From Castellaniella sp049673105 (GTDB lineage Bacteria > Pseudomonadota > Gammaproteobacteria > Burkholderiales > Burkholderiaceae_B), in the NCBI RefSeq assembly GCF_049673105.1, contig NZ_JBATXG010000011.1:11981-75980 (forward strand): DNA of 64,000 nucleotides, read 5' to 3'. Position numbers and translations under genes: made by a program. Below, piece by piece: positions 8,891 through 19,412 of the stretch; position 1 is the first letter of the stretch, and each line of letters begins with the position of its first letter. The notes beneath the pieces were generated by a model. It was not told the DNA's origin. It worked only from the letters and a program-made list of their open reading frames with translations, and did not search any database.

Positions 8891-8953
8891 GGCACAGGCT
8901 CCTGAGCAGGCGCTTCATCTCTTGATTGTAGAGACGGACGCCGATTCGGGGAA

Positions 8954-9532
8954 TCAGTGCTGAATGCGCGTCCCCAGAACCGCCAGGAACTGGGCGATCC
9001 AGGCCGGGTGCGCAGGCCAGGCCGGCGCCGTGACCAGATTGCCATCCGTATGTGCCTGATCGACCGCGATGTCGGCATACTGGCCGCCCGCCAGGCGGAC
9101 TTCCGCCGCGCAAGCCGGATAGGCGGAACACGTGCGGCCCTGCAGCACGCCGGCCGCCGCCAGCAACTGCGCCCCATGGCAGATCGCCGCGATGGGCTTG
9201 TTGGCCTTGTGGAAATGACGCACGATGTCCAGCACACGGTCGTCCATGCGCAGGTATTCGGGCGCCCGTCCCCCCGGGACGACCAGCGCGTCATAGGCTG
9301 CCGCATCCACCGTGTCGAAATCGTGGTTCACCGTGAAGCGATGTCCGGGTTTTTCGCTGTAGGTCTGGGCGCCGTCAAAATCATGCACTGCCGTGGCCAC
9401 CCATTCGCCTGCCTTTTTCCCTGGGCACACCGCATCGACGCGATGCCCGACCGCCTGCAAGGCCTGGAACGGCACCATGACTTCGTAGTCTTCGACGTAG
9501 TCACCCACCAGCATCAGTAGTTTCTTAGCCAT
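8954..9532 (-). CDS. DJ-1/PfpI family protein
   Basis: A 192-residue single-domain protein of the DJ-1/PfpI superfamily. The nucleophilic-elbow Cys is in AAICHGAQLLAAAGVL and the preceding ALVVPGGRAPEYLR is the Glu/Gly-rich strand. Members are glyoxalase III-like, deglycase-like or chaperone-like stress proteins; the exact activity cannot be decided here. ATG 9532 is preferred to the adjacent in-frame GTG because AGGAGA sits six bases before it. It may be co-transcribed with the RHH gene downstream. Confidence 0.88.
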   Translation of the reverse strand: MAKKLLMLVGDYVEDYEVMVPFQALQAVGHRVDAVCPGKKAGEWVATAVHDFDGAQTYSEKPGHRFTVNHDFDTVDAAAYDALVVPGGRAPEYLRMDDRVLDIVRHFHKANKPIAAICHGAQLLAAAGVLQGRTCSAYPACAAEVRLAGGQYADIAVDQAHTDGNLVTAPAWPAHPAWIAQFLAVLGTRIQH

Positions 9533-9678
9533 CACGTGTCTCCTGTTCTGAGTATGGATATCAGGTCCATTGTGATGCTTTCGCCAAGGCCACGGGTGGT
9601 ATGCCTATACCGCTCGACGGCCATCCTGGTCGGAGCCGCCATAAAATAGCGGCTAGCCATCTCACTCAGGCCGCCCCC

Positions 9679-11454
9679 ATGACCTTCCTGCCGCAGGTCC
9701 TCGTTTTCCTCATTGCCGCTTGCGTGGCGGTGCCGCTATCGCGCAAATCAGGCTTCGGCTCCGTCCTGGGCTATCTGGTCGCCGGCGTGCTGATCGGACC
9801 GTGGGGCTTGCGGCTCATTACCGGGGTGGACGCACTGCTGAGCTTTTCACAGATCGGCGTCGTGCTCCTGCTGTTCATCATTGGGCTGGAACTGCAGCCG
9901 TCCCGCTTATGGGCGCTGCGACGCACCGTATTCGGCATCGGGGCGCTGCAGGTGGCGGTCACCACCGTCTTGCTGTTGCTGGCCGCCCGCGCGCTGGACA
10001 TGGCCTGGGCGCCTGCGCTCATCGCCGGATTCGGGCTGTCGCTCTCGTCCACCGCCTTTGTGTTGCAGATGCTGGCCGAGAAAAAGCAGCTCACCGCCCA
10101 TCATGGCCGTGCGGCGTTTGGCACGCTGCTGTTTCAAGACATCGCCGCCATCCCGGTGCTCGCCATGCTCAAGCTATTCTCGGACGGAGCGGATGGCGCG
10201 TCTGGCGTCAGCCTGGTGCCCACCCTGCTGGTCGTTGCCATCGTCCTGGCCTTGCTGTTCCTGGGGGGCCGATACGTGCTGCGCTGGGCATTCAGCTTCA
10301 TCATGCACTTTGGCACGCCGGAAATTTTCACGGCCATGGCGCTGCTGATCGTCATTGGCGCAAGTCTGGCCGCCGAACTCTTGGGCCTTTCCATGGGTCT
10401 TGGCGCCTTCGTTGCCGGCATGCTGTTGGCCGATTCAAAGTACCGGCATGAGTTCGAAGCAGACATCCAGCCCTTCAAGGGGCTGCTGCTGGGACTGTTC
10501 TTCGTGGCCGTGGGCATGTCGGTGAATCTGGGCCTGCTCGCCGCCATCCCGCTGCAGGTGCTGGGCCTCACGATAGGTTTCCTGGCAGTCAAAGCGCTGG
10601 TGCTCTATGGCGTGGCTCGTACCTTTGGCCTGCCGGCGCCGGCACCGCGCCACTTCGCCGTGGTGCTGGCGCTGGGCGGCGAATTCGCCTTCGTGATTTT
10701 CTCCACTGCTGCGGCATACCACTTGTTGCCGCAAGACACGGCAGACCTGCTCACTCTGGCCGTGACGCTCTCCATGGTGGTGACACCCTTCATCGTGATG
10801 TTCAACGACCGCGTGCTGAACGCCCGCGCCCACCGCCATGAAACACCTGATTTCGATGCCATCACCGACACGGGAACGGCGGTGGTCATTGCGGGTTTCG
10901 GTCGATTCGGCCAGATCGTAGGACGTGTACTGAGCATGCAGAACATCCCGTTCACGGCGCTGGACGCGGATCAGGACGAAGTCAGCGCGATTCGCCGCTT
11001 CGGAAACAAAGTCTATTTCGGCAACGCGACGCGGCTCGACCTGCTGCGCGCAGCGCATGTGAATGACGCCAGGATCTTCGTGCTGGCCATCGATGACGTG
11101 CAAGACTCGGTCCATGTGGCCACGCTCGTGCGCGACCATTTTCCTGGCGTGGAGATCTACGCCCGCGCCCGCAACCGATACCATGCCCACCTGCTGCGCG
11201 AACTGGGCGTGAAGCTCAGTGTGCGGGAAACGCTGTATTCAAGCCTGGAACTGGGCAGAAATGTGATGGAAGGTCTGGGCCTGCCCGCGCACGAGACACG
11301 CGATGCGCTGGAGCGCTTTCGACGCTATGACCACGAACTGCTGGATCGTCAGTACGCGGTTTTTCGTGATGAGAATCAGCTCATTCAAACCACGCGCCAA
11401 GTGGCCCAGGAGCTCGAGCACCTGCTCTCGGAAGATGCTCGGAAGGGGCGCTGA
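9679..11454 (+). CDS. CPA2 monovalent cation:proton antiporter, KefB/KefC type
   Basis: A 591-residue protein with an N-terminal Na+/H+ exchanger domain of about 12 membrane segments (to about residue 380) and a C-terminal TrkA-N (RCK) domain. That domain has the nucleotide-binding motif VVIAGFGRFGQIVGRVL at about residue 400, as in glutathione-gated potassium efflux systems KefB/KefC. It probably exports K+ during electrophile or pH stress. No KefF/KefG-like quinone reductase gene is adjacent. The start at ATG 9679 gives MTFLPQVLVF, a normal first helix; the frame upstream to 9601 is not conserved in character. Confidence 0.9.
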   Translation: MTFLPQVLVFLIAACVAVPLSRKSGFGSVLGYLVAGVLIGPWGLRLITGVDALLSFSQIGVVLLLFIIGLELQPSRLWALRRTVFGIGALQVAVTTVLLLLAARALDMAWAPALIAGFGLSLSSTAFVLQMLAEKKQLTAHHGRAAFGTLLFQDIAAIPVLAMLKLFSDGADGASGVSLVPTLLVVAIVLALLFLGGRYVLRWAFSFIMHFGTPEIFTAMALLIVIGASLAAELLGLSMGLGAFVAGMLLADSKYRHEFEADIQPFKGLLLGLFFVAVGMSVNLGLLAAIPLQVLGLTIGFLAVKALVLYGVARTFGLPAPAPRHFAVVLALGGEFAFVIFSTAAAYHLLPQDTADLLTLAVTLSMVVTPFIVMFNDRVLNARAHRHETPDFDAITDTGTAVVIAGFGRFGQIVGRVLSMQNIPFTALDADQDEVSAIRRFGNKVYFGNATRLDLLRAAHVNDARIFVLAIDDVQDSVHVATLVRDHFPGVEIYARARNRYHAHLLRELGVKLSVRETLYSSLELGRNVMEGLGLPAHETRDALERFRRYDHELLDRQYAVFRDENQLIQTTRQVAQELEHLLSEDARKGR

Positions 11455-11484
11455 GCCCGATGAACCGGACAGCCCAGCGATCCG

Positions 11485-11525
11485 GAAAAAGAAAACGGCA
11501 CCAAGGATTGCGCCCTTAGTGCCGT
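11485..11525 (-). terminator. Rho-independent terminator of tRNA-Ser
   Basis: Read on the minus strand, ACGGCACTAAGG, a 7-nt loop and CCTTGGTGCCGT form a 12-bp stem (one T-G wobble), followed by TTTTCTTTTT. It stands 24 bp after the 3' end of tRNA-Ser. Confidence 0.85.
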
Positions 11526-11547
11526 AGCAGCTTGATTTTATTGATGT

Positions 11548-11640
<93 letters not shown>

Positions 11641-11741
11641 GGCTCTGACTGCGGTCAAGTCGGGCATTCTAGCACGAAAATGTTTTCCCATGACGCCCAG
11701 GGCGGGCGGAAGGACGGCCGGCCCCCGCCAGCGGTACACGA

Positions 11742-11770
11742 TTGTCCAAACCTGACAAACCGCCTATAGT
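11742..11770 (+). promoter_or_regulatory. Sigma-70-type promoter of the EF-hand gene
   Basis: TTGTCC (11742-11747), 17-bp spacer, TATAGT (11765-11770). The start codon of the EF-hand gene lies 33 bp downstream. Confidence 0.55.
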
Positions 11771-11803
11771 GAAAGCAGGCATGACAAGCTGCTGGAGGAC
11801 ATC

Positions 11804-12163
11804 ATGAACATCCATGCATTGCGTTTTGTGCTCGACATCGACGGCAACGGCACCATCGCCGGTTGGGAAGTCATCGCTGCCTTGAAATGGGGTTTTACCC
11901 TGCCCGGTCGTCTGCTGGTCGAAGGCTTGGGCAATATTCCCCTCATTGCCAATACGTTCGACATCCAGGCCTCTGCAGCCACTGGCTACGCCAGTTTCAA
12001 CGGGTTGTTGGCGACCGGCGCCAGCCTGCTGTTCTGGGTGCTGATCCTGTACGGCCTGACCCGCATCGGGGCGCAAAACGATACCGAATCCGCCGCCAAC
12101 ACGCCTGCCATGTCAGGCCGGCCCCGCTATCGGGGGCCTCAGCCCAAAAAGCATCACAGTTGA
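11804..12163 (+). CDS. Small membrane protein with one EF-hand-like loop
   Basis: A 119-residue protein, not assigned to a known family by me. Residues 11-22 (DIDGNGTIAGWE) satisfy the canonical 12-residue EF-hand calcium loop: D1, D3, N5, G6, I8, E12. Two hydrophobic stretches follow, one moderate near GFTLPGRLLVEGLGNIPLI and one clear membrane segment GASLLFWVLILYGLT at about residues 73-87. The tail is polar and basic (PRYRGPQPKKHHS). The start is supported by GGAGG nine bases upstream and a matching promoter. Calcium binding and membrane location are inferred; the function is unknown. Confidence 0.75.
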   Translation: MNIHALRFVLDIDGNGTIAGWEVIAALKWGFTLPGRLLVEGLGNIPLIANTFDIQASAATGYASFNGLLATGASLLFWVLILYGLTRIGAQNDTESAANTPAMSGRPRYRGPQPKKHHS

Positions 12164-12184
12164 CGGCGGCGCTTGGCCCGTCGG

Positions 12185-13522
<1,338 letters not shown>

Positions 13523-13673
13523 GGCGATGAGCAAATGGTGAAGACGTTCCGGGCGTCCCTGAACGTCCATGACTGGGCCCGCACAGCGGGCGGGCCGAAA
13601 CCGGATATCCCGGATGGTGGCATCCGGGGCCGGGTTATTGTATTAAATTAAACCATTCCGTACGCGAGCTTTC

Positions 13674-14282
13674 ATGCAGGACGCCATCCGCTACATCCCC
13701 GCCGCCGAGCTGCAGCCTACCCCCTGGAAAAACGGCGGCGGCACAAGCCGCCAGATCGCCATCTCCCCGGACGATGCCGGGCCGGACGATTTTGTCTGGC
13801 GTATCAGCGCCGCCGACATCGCTTCGGATGGGCCATTTTCGTATTGGGAAGACATCGACCGCATCCTGATCCTGACCGGTGGCGGCCCGCTGCGCCTGAC
13901 CCAGACGGATACCGGCCAGGAAACACTGCTGGAGACCGGCGCCCGCCTGTATTTCGCAGGAGAAACGCCGTACACAGCCGCCCTGACGGCTGGTCCAGCC
14001 CGGGATTTCAACCTGATGCTGCGCCGCAAACAAGCGCACGGTTGCATCGACATGCGCAGCAGCGCTCAGCAACTGCCCCTGCGTCCGGGCGAGACGATTC
14101 TGCATTGCGTGCAAGGGCGCTTCCAGACGGACCTGCCCGCCCATCTGGGAGGGCAGCGCATCCTGGACACAGGCGACACCCTGCGCATCACCCTGGATTA
14201 CGTGCCCTTCTTCAAACTGGGCCTGACCCCGCTGACGCCGGATGCGCGGCTGGTGGATGCGCGCGTCAACTTGTATCCCTGA
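13674..14282 (+). CDS. HutD/Ves family cupin protein
   Basis: A 202-residue bicupin-like protein. The N-terminus with PTPWKNGGGTSRQIAISP, then DFVWRISAADIASDGPFS, is the signature of the HutD/Ves family (DUF886). HutD is linked genetically to histidine utilisation in pseudomonads and may control pathway flux, but its activity is not settled. No hut genes are in the window. It is convergent with the racemase gene, with nine bases between stops. Confidence 0.87.
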   Translation: MQDAIRYIPAAELQPTPWKNGGGTSRQIAISPDDAGPDDFVWRISAADIASDGPFSYWEDIDRILILTGGGPLRLTQTDTGQETLLETGARLYFAGETPYTAALTAGPARDFNLMLRRKQAHGCIDMRSSAQQLPLRPGETILHCVQGRFQTDLPAHLGGQRILDTGDTLRITLDYVPFFKLGLTPLTPDARLVDARVNLYP

Positions 14283-14291
14283 GGGCGGGCC

Positions 14292-14987
14292 TTAGCGACC
14301 CAGCGCGGCTTGCGCCGCCGCCTGGGCATGGATCGACGTGGTATCGAAGAGCGGCACGCCAGCGTCCTGCGGACCGACCAGCAGGGAAATTTCCGTGCAG
14401 CCCAGGATGATGCCCTGGGCGCCTTGATCCATCAGTTTCTGCATCACGGCGCGATACGCCTGGCGTGAGGCGTCTTCGATACGGCCCAGGCACAATTCGT
14501 CGTAGATCACGCGATGCACCAGGGCCCTGTCTGCGGCGTCCGGCACCAATACCTGGATGCCGTGCCGATCCTGAAGGCGATCGCGGTAAAAGGGTTGTTC
14601 CATCGTGAACGCCGTACCCAGCAAACCGATGCGATCCAGGCCCGCCTGGCGGATGGCGGCAGCCGTAGGATCGGCGATGTGCAGCAGCGCAATCCGGACG
14701 GCGGATTCAATGGCGGGCGCGATCTTGTGCATGGTATTAGTGCACAACACCAGGAAATCCGCGCCGGCGCGCTCCAGTGCACGGGCCGCATCCGCCAGGA
14801 TGGCGCCGGCGGCATCCCAATCGCCGGCATGCTGCAGCCGTTCGATCTGGGCGAAATCCACGCTATATAGGACGATCTTGGCGGAATGCAGGCCGCCCAG
14901 CTGCGCTTTGACGGCCTGGTTGATCTGCCGGTAGTAGGGCACGGTGGATTCCCAGCTCATGCCGCCGATCAGACCGATGGTTTTCAT
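14292..14987 (-). CDS. Aspartate/glutamate racemase family protein
   Basis: A 231-residue cofactor-independent racemase. The two catalytic cysteines are visible in FLVLCTNTMHKI and GIILGCTEISLLV; the N-terminus MKTIGLIGGMSWEST is typical of the aspartate racemase (YgeA) branch. It likely interconverts L- and D-forms of aspartate, glutamate or another amino acid. ATG 14987 has GGGGA six bases upstream; ATG 14993 is an alternative that would overlap the rarA stop as ATGA. Either way it is translationally linked to rarA upstream. Confidence 0.88.
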   Translation of the reverse strand: MKTIGLIGGMSWESTVPYYRQINQAVKAQLGGLHSAKIVLYSVDFAQIERLQHAGDWDAAGAILADAARALERAGADFLVLCTNTMHKIAPAIESAVRIALLHIADPTAAAIRQAGLDRIGLLGTAFTMEQPFYRDRLQDRHGIQVLVPDAADRALVHRVIYDELCLGRIEDASRQAYRAVMQKLMDQGAQGIILGCTEISLLVGPQDAGVPLFDTTSIHAQAAAQAALGR

Positions 14988-14989
14988 GC

Positions 14990-16375
14990 TCATTCCCCTG
15001 CTGCCTCGTCCCACAGGCGTAGCTGCGCCAGTTTTTCGCCGATTTTCAATTCCAGCCCTCGTGGCACCGGCTGATACCATCCGGGTTCCGGCATGCCGTC
15101 GGGCAAATACGTTTCCCCCGCCGCATAGGCATTGGGTTCGTCGTGAGCATAGCGGTATTCATGCCCGTAGCCCAGTTCCTTCATCAACCGGGTGGGCGCA
15201 TTGCGCAGGTGCACGGGGACTTCGCGGCTTTTGTCCTGCTTCACGAATGCTCTGGCCTGGTTGTAGGCCATGTACCCTGCATTGCTTTTGGCAGCTACCG
15301 CCAGATAAATCACGGCCTGCCCCAAGGCCAGCTCACCTTCCGGACTGCCCAGCCGTTCATAGGTCAAGGCGGCGTCATTGGCGATCTGCAGCGCGCGAGG
15401 GTCGGCCAGACCGATGTCTTCCCAGGCCATGCGCACGATGCGGCGCGCCAGATAGCGGGGATCAGCGCCGCCGTCCAGCATGCGGGTCAACCAGTACAGG
15501 GCGGCGTCGGGATGCGAGCCGCGCACGGATTTGTGCAGGGCGGAAATCTGGTCGTAGAAATTGTCGCCGCCCTTGTCGAAACGGCGGGCGTTCAGCGTCA
15601 GGGCGTTCTGGATGAACTCGGCGTCGATCTGCTTGACGCCGCTGGCGCCGGCGGCGGTCTGGCACTGTTCCAGCAGATTCAGCAGGCGTCGCGCGTCGCC
15701 ATCGGCGTAGCCCACCAACGTCTCGATCGCCAGATCGTCAAACACCAGATCGCTCATGGCCTGGGACTGCGCCCGCTGCGCCAACTGGCGCAATTCCTGA
15801 TCGTCCAGCGATTTCAGCACGTAGACCTGGGCGCGCGACAACAAGGCCGAGTTCACTTCAAAGGAAGGGTTCTCGGTGGTTGCGCCAATGAAGGTGACCA
15901 GGCCGCTTTCCGCATACGGCAGCAGCGCGTCTTGCTGGGACTTGTTGAAGCGATGAATTTCATCCACGAACAAGATCGTGTGCTTGCCCATCGCCAGGTT
16001 CTGCTGCGCCTGCTCCATCGCAGCCCGGATGTCTTTGACGCCCGAGAACACCGCCGACAGGGCAATGAATTCGCACTTGAACGCCGTGGCCGTCAAGCGC
16101 GCCAAGGTTGTTTTGCCGACCCCCGGCGGCCCCCAGAAAATCATGGAATGGGGCTTGCCCGACTGAAAAGCCAGGCGCAGCGGCTTACCCTCGCCCAACA
16201 GATGCGATTGGCCGATGACTTCGTCCAATGTCCGGGGGCGCAGGGCCTCGGCCAAAGGTGCATGCTCAGAGACAGCGGCCCCCGCAGGCAGCCCCCCAGG
16301 TGCTTTCTGACCGAAACCCGCGCCCTTGCCGGACGGGGCGGGGGCACCGCCCAGCAAGTCTCCCTGGGTCGCCAT
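14990..16375 (-). CDS. rarA: Replication-associated recombination protein A (AAA+ ATPase)
   Basis: A 461-residue RarA/MgsA/WRNIP1-type ATPase. After a roughly 40-residue flexible N-terminus come LAEALRPRTLDEVIGQ, Walker A FWGPPGVGKTTLARL, Walker B TILFVDEIHRFNKSQQD and sensor 1 IGATTENPSFEVN, then the tetramerisation and clamp-loader-like C-terminal region. It acts at stalled replication forks with SSB. ATG 16375 overlaps the lolA stop by one base (TGATG), so it is in the ftsK-lolA-rarA transcript. Its C-terminal end overlaps or abuts the racemase start. Confidence 0.95.
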   Translation of the reverse strand: MATQGDLLGGAPAPSGKGAGFGQKAPGGLPAGAAVSEHAPLAEALRPRTLDEVIGQSHLLGEGKPLRLAFQSGKPHSMIFWGPPGVGKTTLARLTATAFKCEFIALSAVFSGVKDIRAAMEQAQQNLAMGKHTILFVDEIHRFNKSQQDALLPYAESGLVTFIGATTENPSFEVNSALLSRAQVYVLKSLDDQELRQLAQRAQSQAMSDLVFDDLAIETLVGYADGDARRLLNLLEQCQTAAGASGVKQIDAEFIQNALTLNARRFDKGGDNFYDQISALHKSVRGSHPDAALYWLTRMLDGGADPRYLARRIVRMAWEDIGLADPRALQIANDAALTYERLGSPEGELALGQAVIYLAVAAKSNAGYMAYNQARAFVKQDKSREVPVHLRNAPTRLMKELGYGHEYRYAHDEPNAYAAGETYLPDGMPEPGWYQPVPRGLELKIGEKLAQLRLWDEAAGE

Positions 16376-17031
16376 CAGTTCATCTTGACCAGATCCGCGC
16401 CCTTGGGCACGGTGAACTGGAACTGGGCGGCGGGAATAGCGGGATTGGCCTTCAGGTCGGAAAAGGCAATGCGGGAGGTCTGGCCGAAAGCGTCCAGCAG
16501 TTCCAGCCGCCGGGGCAAACCATCGGAAAAGCCGATATCCACGTGGGTGAAACCCGCGTCCGGGGTCTTGGGCACCGCCCGCAACCACTGCAGACCATCG
16601 CGGTCAGGCTGTGCTTGCACCGTAAAGGCATCGTCCAGCGACCCTGATCCGAACAGCAGGGCGGCTGGCGAAGCGCCGATCGCCTGCCCGGCCTTGCGTT
16701 CCGTGACTTGTTCCAGATCCGGATCGTATTGATAGACCAACTGCCCATCGGACACGATCAGTTGTTCGTAGGGCTTGAGGACCTGCCAGCGGAATTTGCC
16801 GGGGCGTTGAAAAGCGAATGTTCCTGTCTGGGTGCGCGCGACGCCATTGGGCGCGGCCTGCGTCTGCTGAAACTGGCCGGTGGCGGATTGGACCTTGCCG
16901 ACGAAGGCCTGCAGCTGCACCTGGGCCGTGTCGACGGCCCAGGACAGGCCCGGCAGACCTGCCAGGCCGACCGAGATGGCGACAGCCAGCGCGCGGCGGC
17001 GAATAGTCGGAAAACAAGCGCTCATGCTCAT
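16375..17031 (-). CDS. lolA: Outer-membrane lipoprotein carrier protein LolA
   Basis: A 218-residue periplasmic chaperone that ferries lipoproteins from LolCDE to LolB. A signal peptide covers about residues 1-32 (ALAVAISVGLAGLPGLSWA, cleavage before VDTAQ). The mature part has the family patterns GQFQQTQ, FAFQRPGKFRWQVLKPYEQ and QLVYQYDPDLEQVTERK. The start codon overlaps the ftsK stop as ATGA (17028-17031), which fixes the start and indicates coupling. The stop is shared with the rarA start. Confidence 0.95.
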   Translation of the reverse strand: MSMSACFPTIRRRALAVAISVGLAGLPGLSWAVDTAQVQLQAFVGKVQSATGQFQQTQAAPNGVARTQTGTFAFQRPGKFRWQVLKPYEQLIVSDGQLVYQYDPDLEQVTERKAGQAIGASPAALLFGSGSLDDAFTVQAQPDRDGLQWLRAVPKTPDAGFTHVDIGFSDGLPRRLELLDAFGQTSRIAFSDLKANPAIPAAQFQFTVPKGADLVKMN

Positions 17032-19385
17032 GAATCGTCCTCGCTTGTATGGGCAGGCACCAGAATATCGCGGTTGCCATTGGGCTGCTGCGGACTGACC
17101 AGCCCGCTGCGTTCCATTTGTTCCAGGATCCGCGCGGATCGGTTGTAGCCGATGCGCAGATTGCGCTGCACAAAAGAGATCGAGGCCCGGCGGCTGCGCA
17201 GCACGACCTCGACGGCCTGATCGTACAGAGGGTCGTTTTCCTGATCGGAAAAGCCGGTAACGGAACTGACCCCATCGCCGGTCTCGCCTTCCAGAGCGCC
17301 TTCCAGGAGGCCTTCGATGTAGTCGGGCTCACCGGCCTCTTTCAAGGCCTCGACCACGCGGTGAACCTCGTCGTCATGCACAAACGCGCCGTGCACCCGG
17401 GTAGGCACGCTGGTGCCGGGCGGTTGATACAGCATGTCGCCCTGCCCCAGCAGAGTTTCCGCGCCCATCTGATCCAGAATGGTGCGCGAGTCGACTTTAG
17501 AGGACACCTGAAAGGCGATGCGCGTGGGAATATTGGCCTTGATCAGGCCGGTGATGACGTCCACGCTGGGGCGCTGGGTCGCCAGAATCAGATGAATGCC
17601 GGATGCCCGCGCCTTTTGCGCCAGACGGGCGATCAGTTCCTCGACCTTTTTGCCCACCACCATCATCAGGTCGGCCAGCTCGTCGATGACCACGACGATC
17701 ATCGGCAGGGTGTTCAGGGGTTCGGGCGCATCCGGCGTCAAGGAAAACGGATTGGGAATCGGCTGTTCCTGTTTCTGGGCCTCGCGGATCTTGGTGTTGA
17801 AGCCCGACAGATTGCGCACCCCCAGCTTGCTCATGAGCTTGTAGCGCTTTTCCATTTCGGCCACACACCAGTTCAGGGCGTTGGCCGCGTGGCGCATATC
17901 GGTGACCACCGGCGCCAGCAGGTGAGGGATGCCCTCGTAGACGGACATTTCCAGCATTTTCGGGTCGATCAGGATCAGGCGCACCTGGCTGGCATCGGCC
18001 TTGTACAGCAAGGACAGGATCATGGCGTTGATCCCCACCGATTTACCCGAACCCGTGGTACCGGCCACCAGCAAATGCGGCATTTTCGCCAGATCGGCCA
18101 CCACCGGATTGCCGGCGATGTCCTTGCCCAGCGCCATAGTCAGCAGCGACGCGCTGCTGTGATAGACCTGCGACCCCAGGATTTCCGACAAGCGCACCAT
18201 CTGGCGGCGCGGATTGGGCAGTTCCAGCCCCATCAGGTTCTTGCCCGGAATGGTTTCCACCACCCGGATGCGCACCAGGCTGAGCGCCCGCGCCAGGTCC
18301 TTGGCCAGATTGACGATCTGGCTGCCCTTGACCCCCGTCGCGGGCTCGATTTCGTAGCGGGTGATGACGGGGCCGGACTGGGCCGACACCACGGTGACGC
18401 TGACCCCGAAATCCGACAGTTTCTTTTCGATCAGGCGCGAGGTGAATTCAATGGTTTCCGGCGAGACGGTTTCCTGTGTCTGTTCGACCGGATCCAGCAA
18501 GGAAAGCGCCGGCAGGCTGCCGCCCAGGGCAGGGTCTTCCTTGGCCGTGAACAAGGTCTGCTGTTTTTCCTGCTGCACGCGCGGGGACTTGGGCACCGTC
18601 GTCACGGTAGGTTCGATGCGCACCGGTTGTTCGTGCACCAATTGCGTCTGACGGGTCTCGACCAGTTCCTGGCGCTCGGCCTGGGCCGTCATGCCGGCAC
18701 GGCGATCCTGCCAGGCGTTTTTCAGATCCAGCAGGCGGCGGGCGCCGACTTCCAGATAGAAGCCGACCTGCTCGGATACATTCAGCCAGGAAAAACCGAA
18801 AAACAGGCTGGATCCCATGACGATGAAGGCCAGCAGCAGCAAGGTGCCCCCCGCCTGGCCCGCCGTCTGGGCGAGCACCCCCGCCAGCAGATGGCCCAGC
18901 TGGCCGCCCGCGCCGGCGGGCAACTCGTTCCCCCAGCTTTGCAGCCGAAGGGCTTCGATGCCCATGCAGCCTAGAAACAGCAAGGTAAAGCCGATGCCGA
19001 CTTCCCAGCGCACTCGCGGCAGCAGTTCCGGAATTTTGGTCGGCAGCACGACACGGGTCAGGCGATAAAACCCGGCGGCGACGTGGCGCAGCATCAGCAG
19101 CACCCACAGCCAGGCCGACGCGCCGAACAGATACAGCATCAGGTCGGCCACGTAGGCGCCAAATGTACCGCCCCAGTTCTGGGTCGCGCCAGCCATCAGG
19201 GAATGCGACCAACCCGGATCAGTCCGGTGCCAGGTGGCCAAGACCAGGATCAGCCAGCCGGCCACCGCCGCCAGCAGGATCCAACGCGCTTCGCGCAGCA
19301 GACCGCTGAGGCGCACCTGCAAGGGGGAAGGGCCATTACGCACATTGCGCGAGGAGCGGGAGGAGGTCACCGGAATTCTAGCCAT
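17028..19385 (-). CDS. ftsK: DNA translocase FtsK
   Basis: A 785-residue FtsK/SpoIIIE protein. Four to five membrane helices lie in the first 200 residues, then a short Q/T/E-rich linker, then the motor: Walker A AGTTGSGKSVGIN, Walker B LILIDPKMLEMS, and the C-terminal gamma winged helix (about the last 65 residues, ASISFVQRNLRIGYNRSARI) that reads KOPS sites. It pumps DNA at the septum and activates XerCD. ATG 19385 gives MARIPVTSS; the long open frame upstream to 19811 is antisense to trxB. Starts of ftsK and trxB are only 27 bp apart, so their promoters must overlap each other's genes. Confidence 0.96.
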   Translation of the reverse strand: MARIPVTSSRSSRNVRNGPSPLQVRLSGLLREARWILLAAVAGWLILVLATWHRTDPGWSHSLMAGATQNWGGTFGAYVADLMLYLFGASAWLWVLLMLRHVAAGFYRLTRVVLPTKIPELLPRVRWEVGIGFTLLFLGCMGIEALRLQSWGNELPAGAGGQLGHLLAGVLAQTAGQAGGTLLLLAFIVMGSSLFFGFSWLNVSEQVGFYLEVGARRLLDLKNAWQDRRAGMTAQAERQELVETRQTQLVHEQPVRIEPTVTTVPKSPRVQQEKQQTLFTAKEDPALGGSLPALSLLDPVEQTQETVSPETIEFTSRLIEKKLSDFGVSVTVVSAQSGPVITRYEIEPATGVKGSQIVNLAKDLARALSLVRIRVVETIPGKNLMGLELPNPRRQMVRLSEILGSQVYHSSASLLTMALGKDIAGNPVVADLAKMPHLLVAGTTGSGKSVGINAMILSLLYKADASQVRLILIDPKMLEMSVYEGIPHLLAPVVTDMRHAANALNWCVAEMEKRYKLMSKLGVRNLSGFNTKIREAQKQEQPIPNPFSLTPDAPEPLNTLPMIVVVIDELADLMMVVGKKVEELIARLAQKARASGIHLILATQRPSVDVITGLIKANIPTRIAFQVSSKVDSRTILDQMGAETLLGQGDMLYQPPGTSVPTRVHGAFVHDDEVHRVVEALKEAGEPDYIEGLLEGALEGETGDGVSSVTGFSDQENDPLYDQAVEVVLRSRRASISFVQRNLRIGYNRSARILEQMERSGLVSPQQPNGNRDILVPAHTSEDDS

Positions 19386-19412
19386 CCCGCCATTATAATT
19401 GGGAGGTCGATG

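Noticed and set aside
17049..18974. 641-codon plus-strand open frame across ftsK
   Set aside because: Antisense to a complete ftsK with all motifs; composition is the Gln/His/Arg-rich type produced by high-GC antisense frames.
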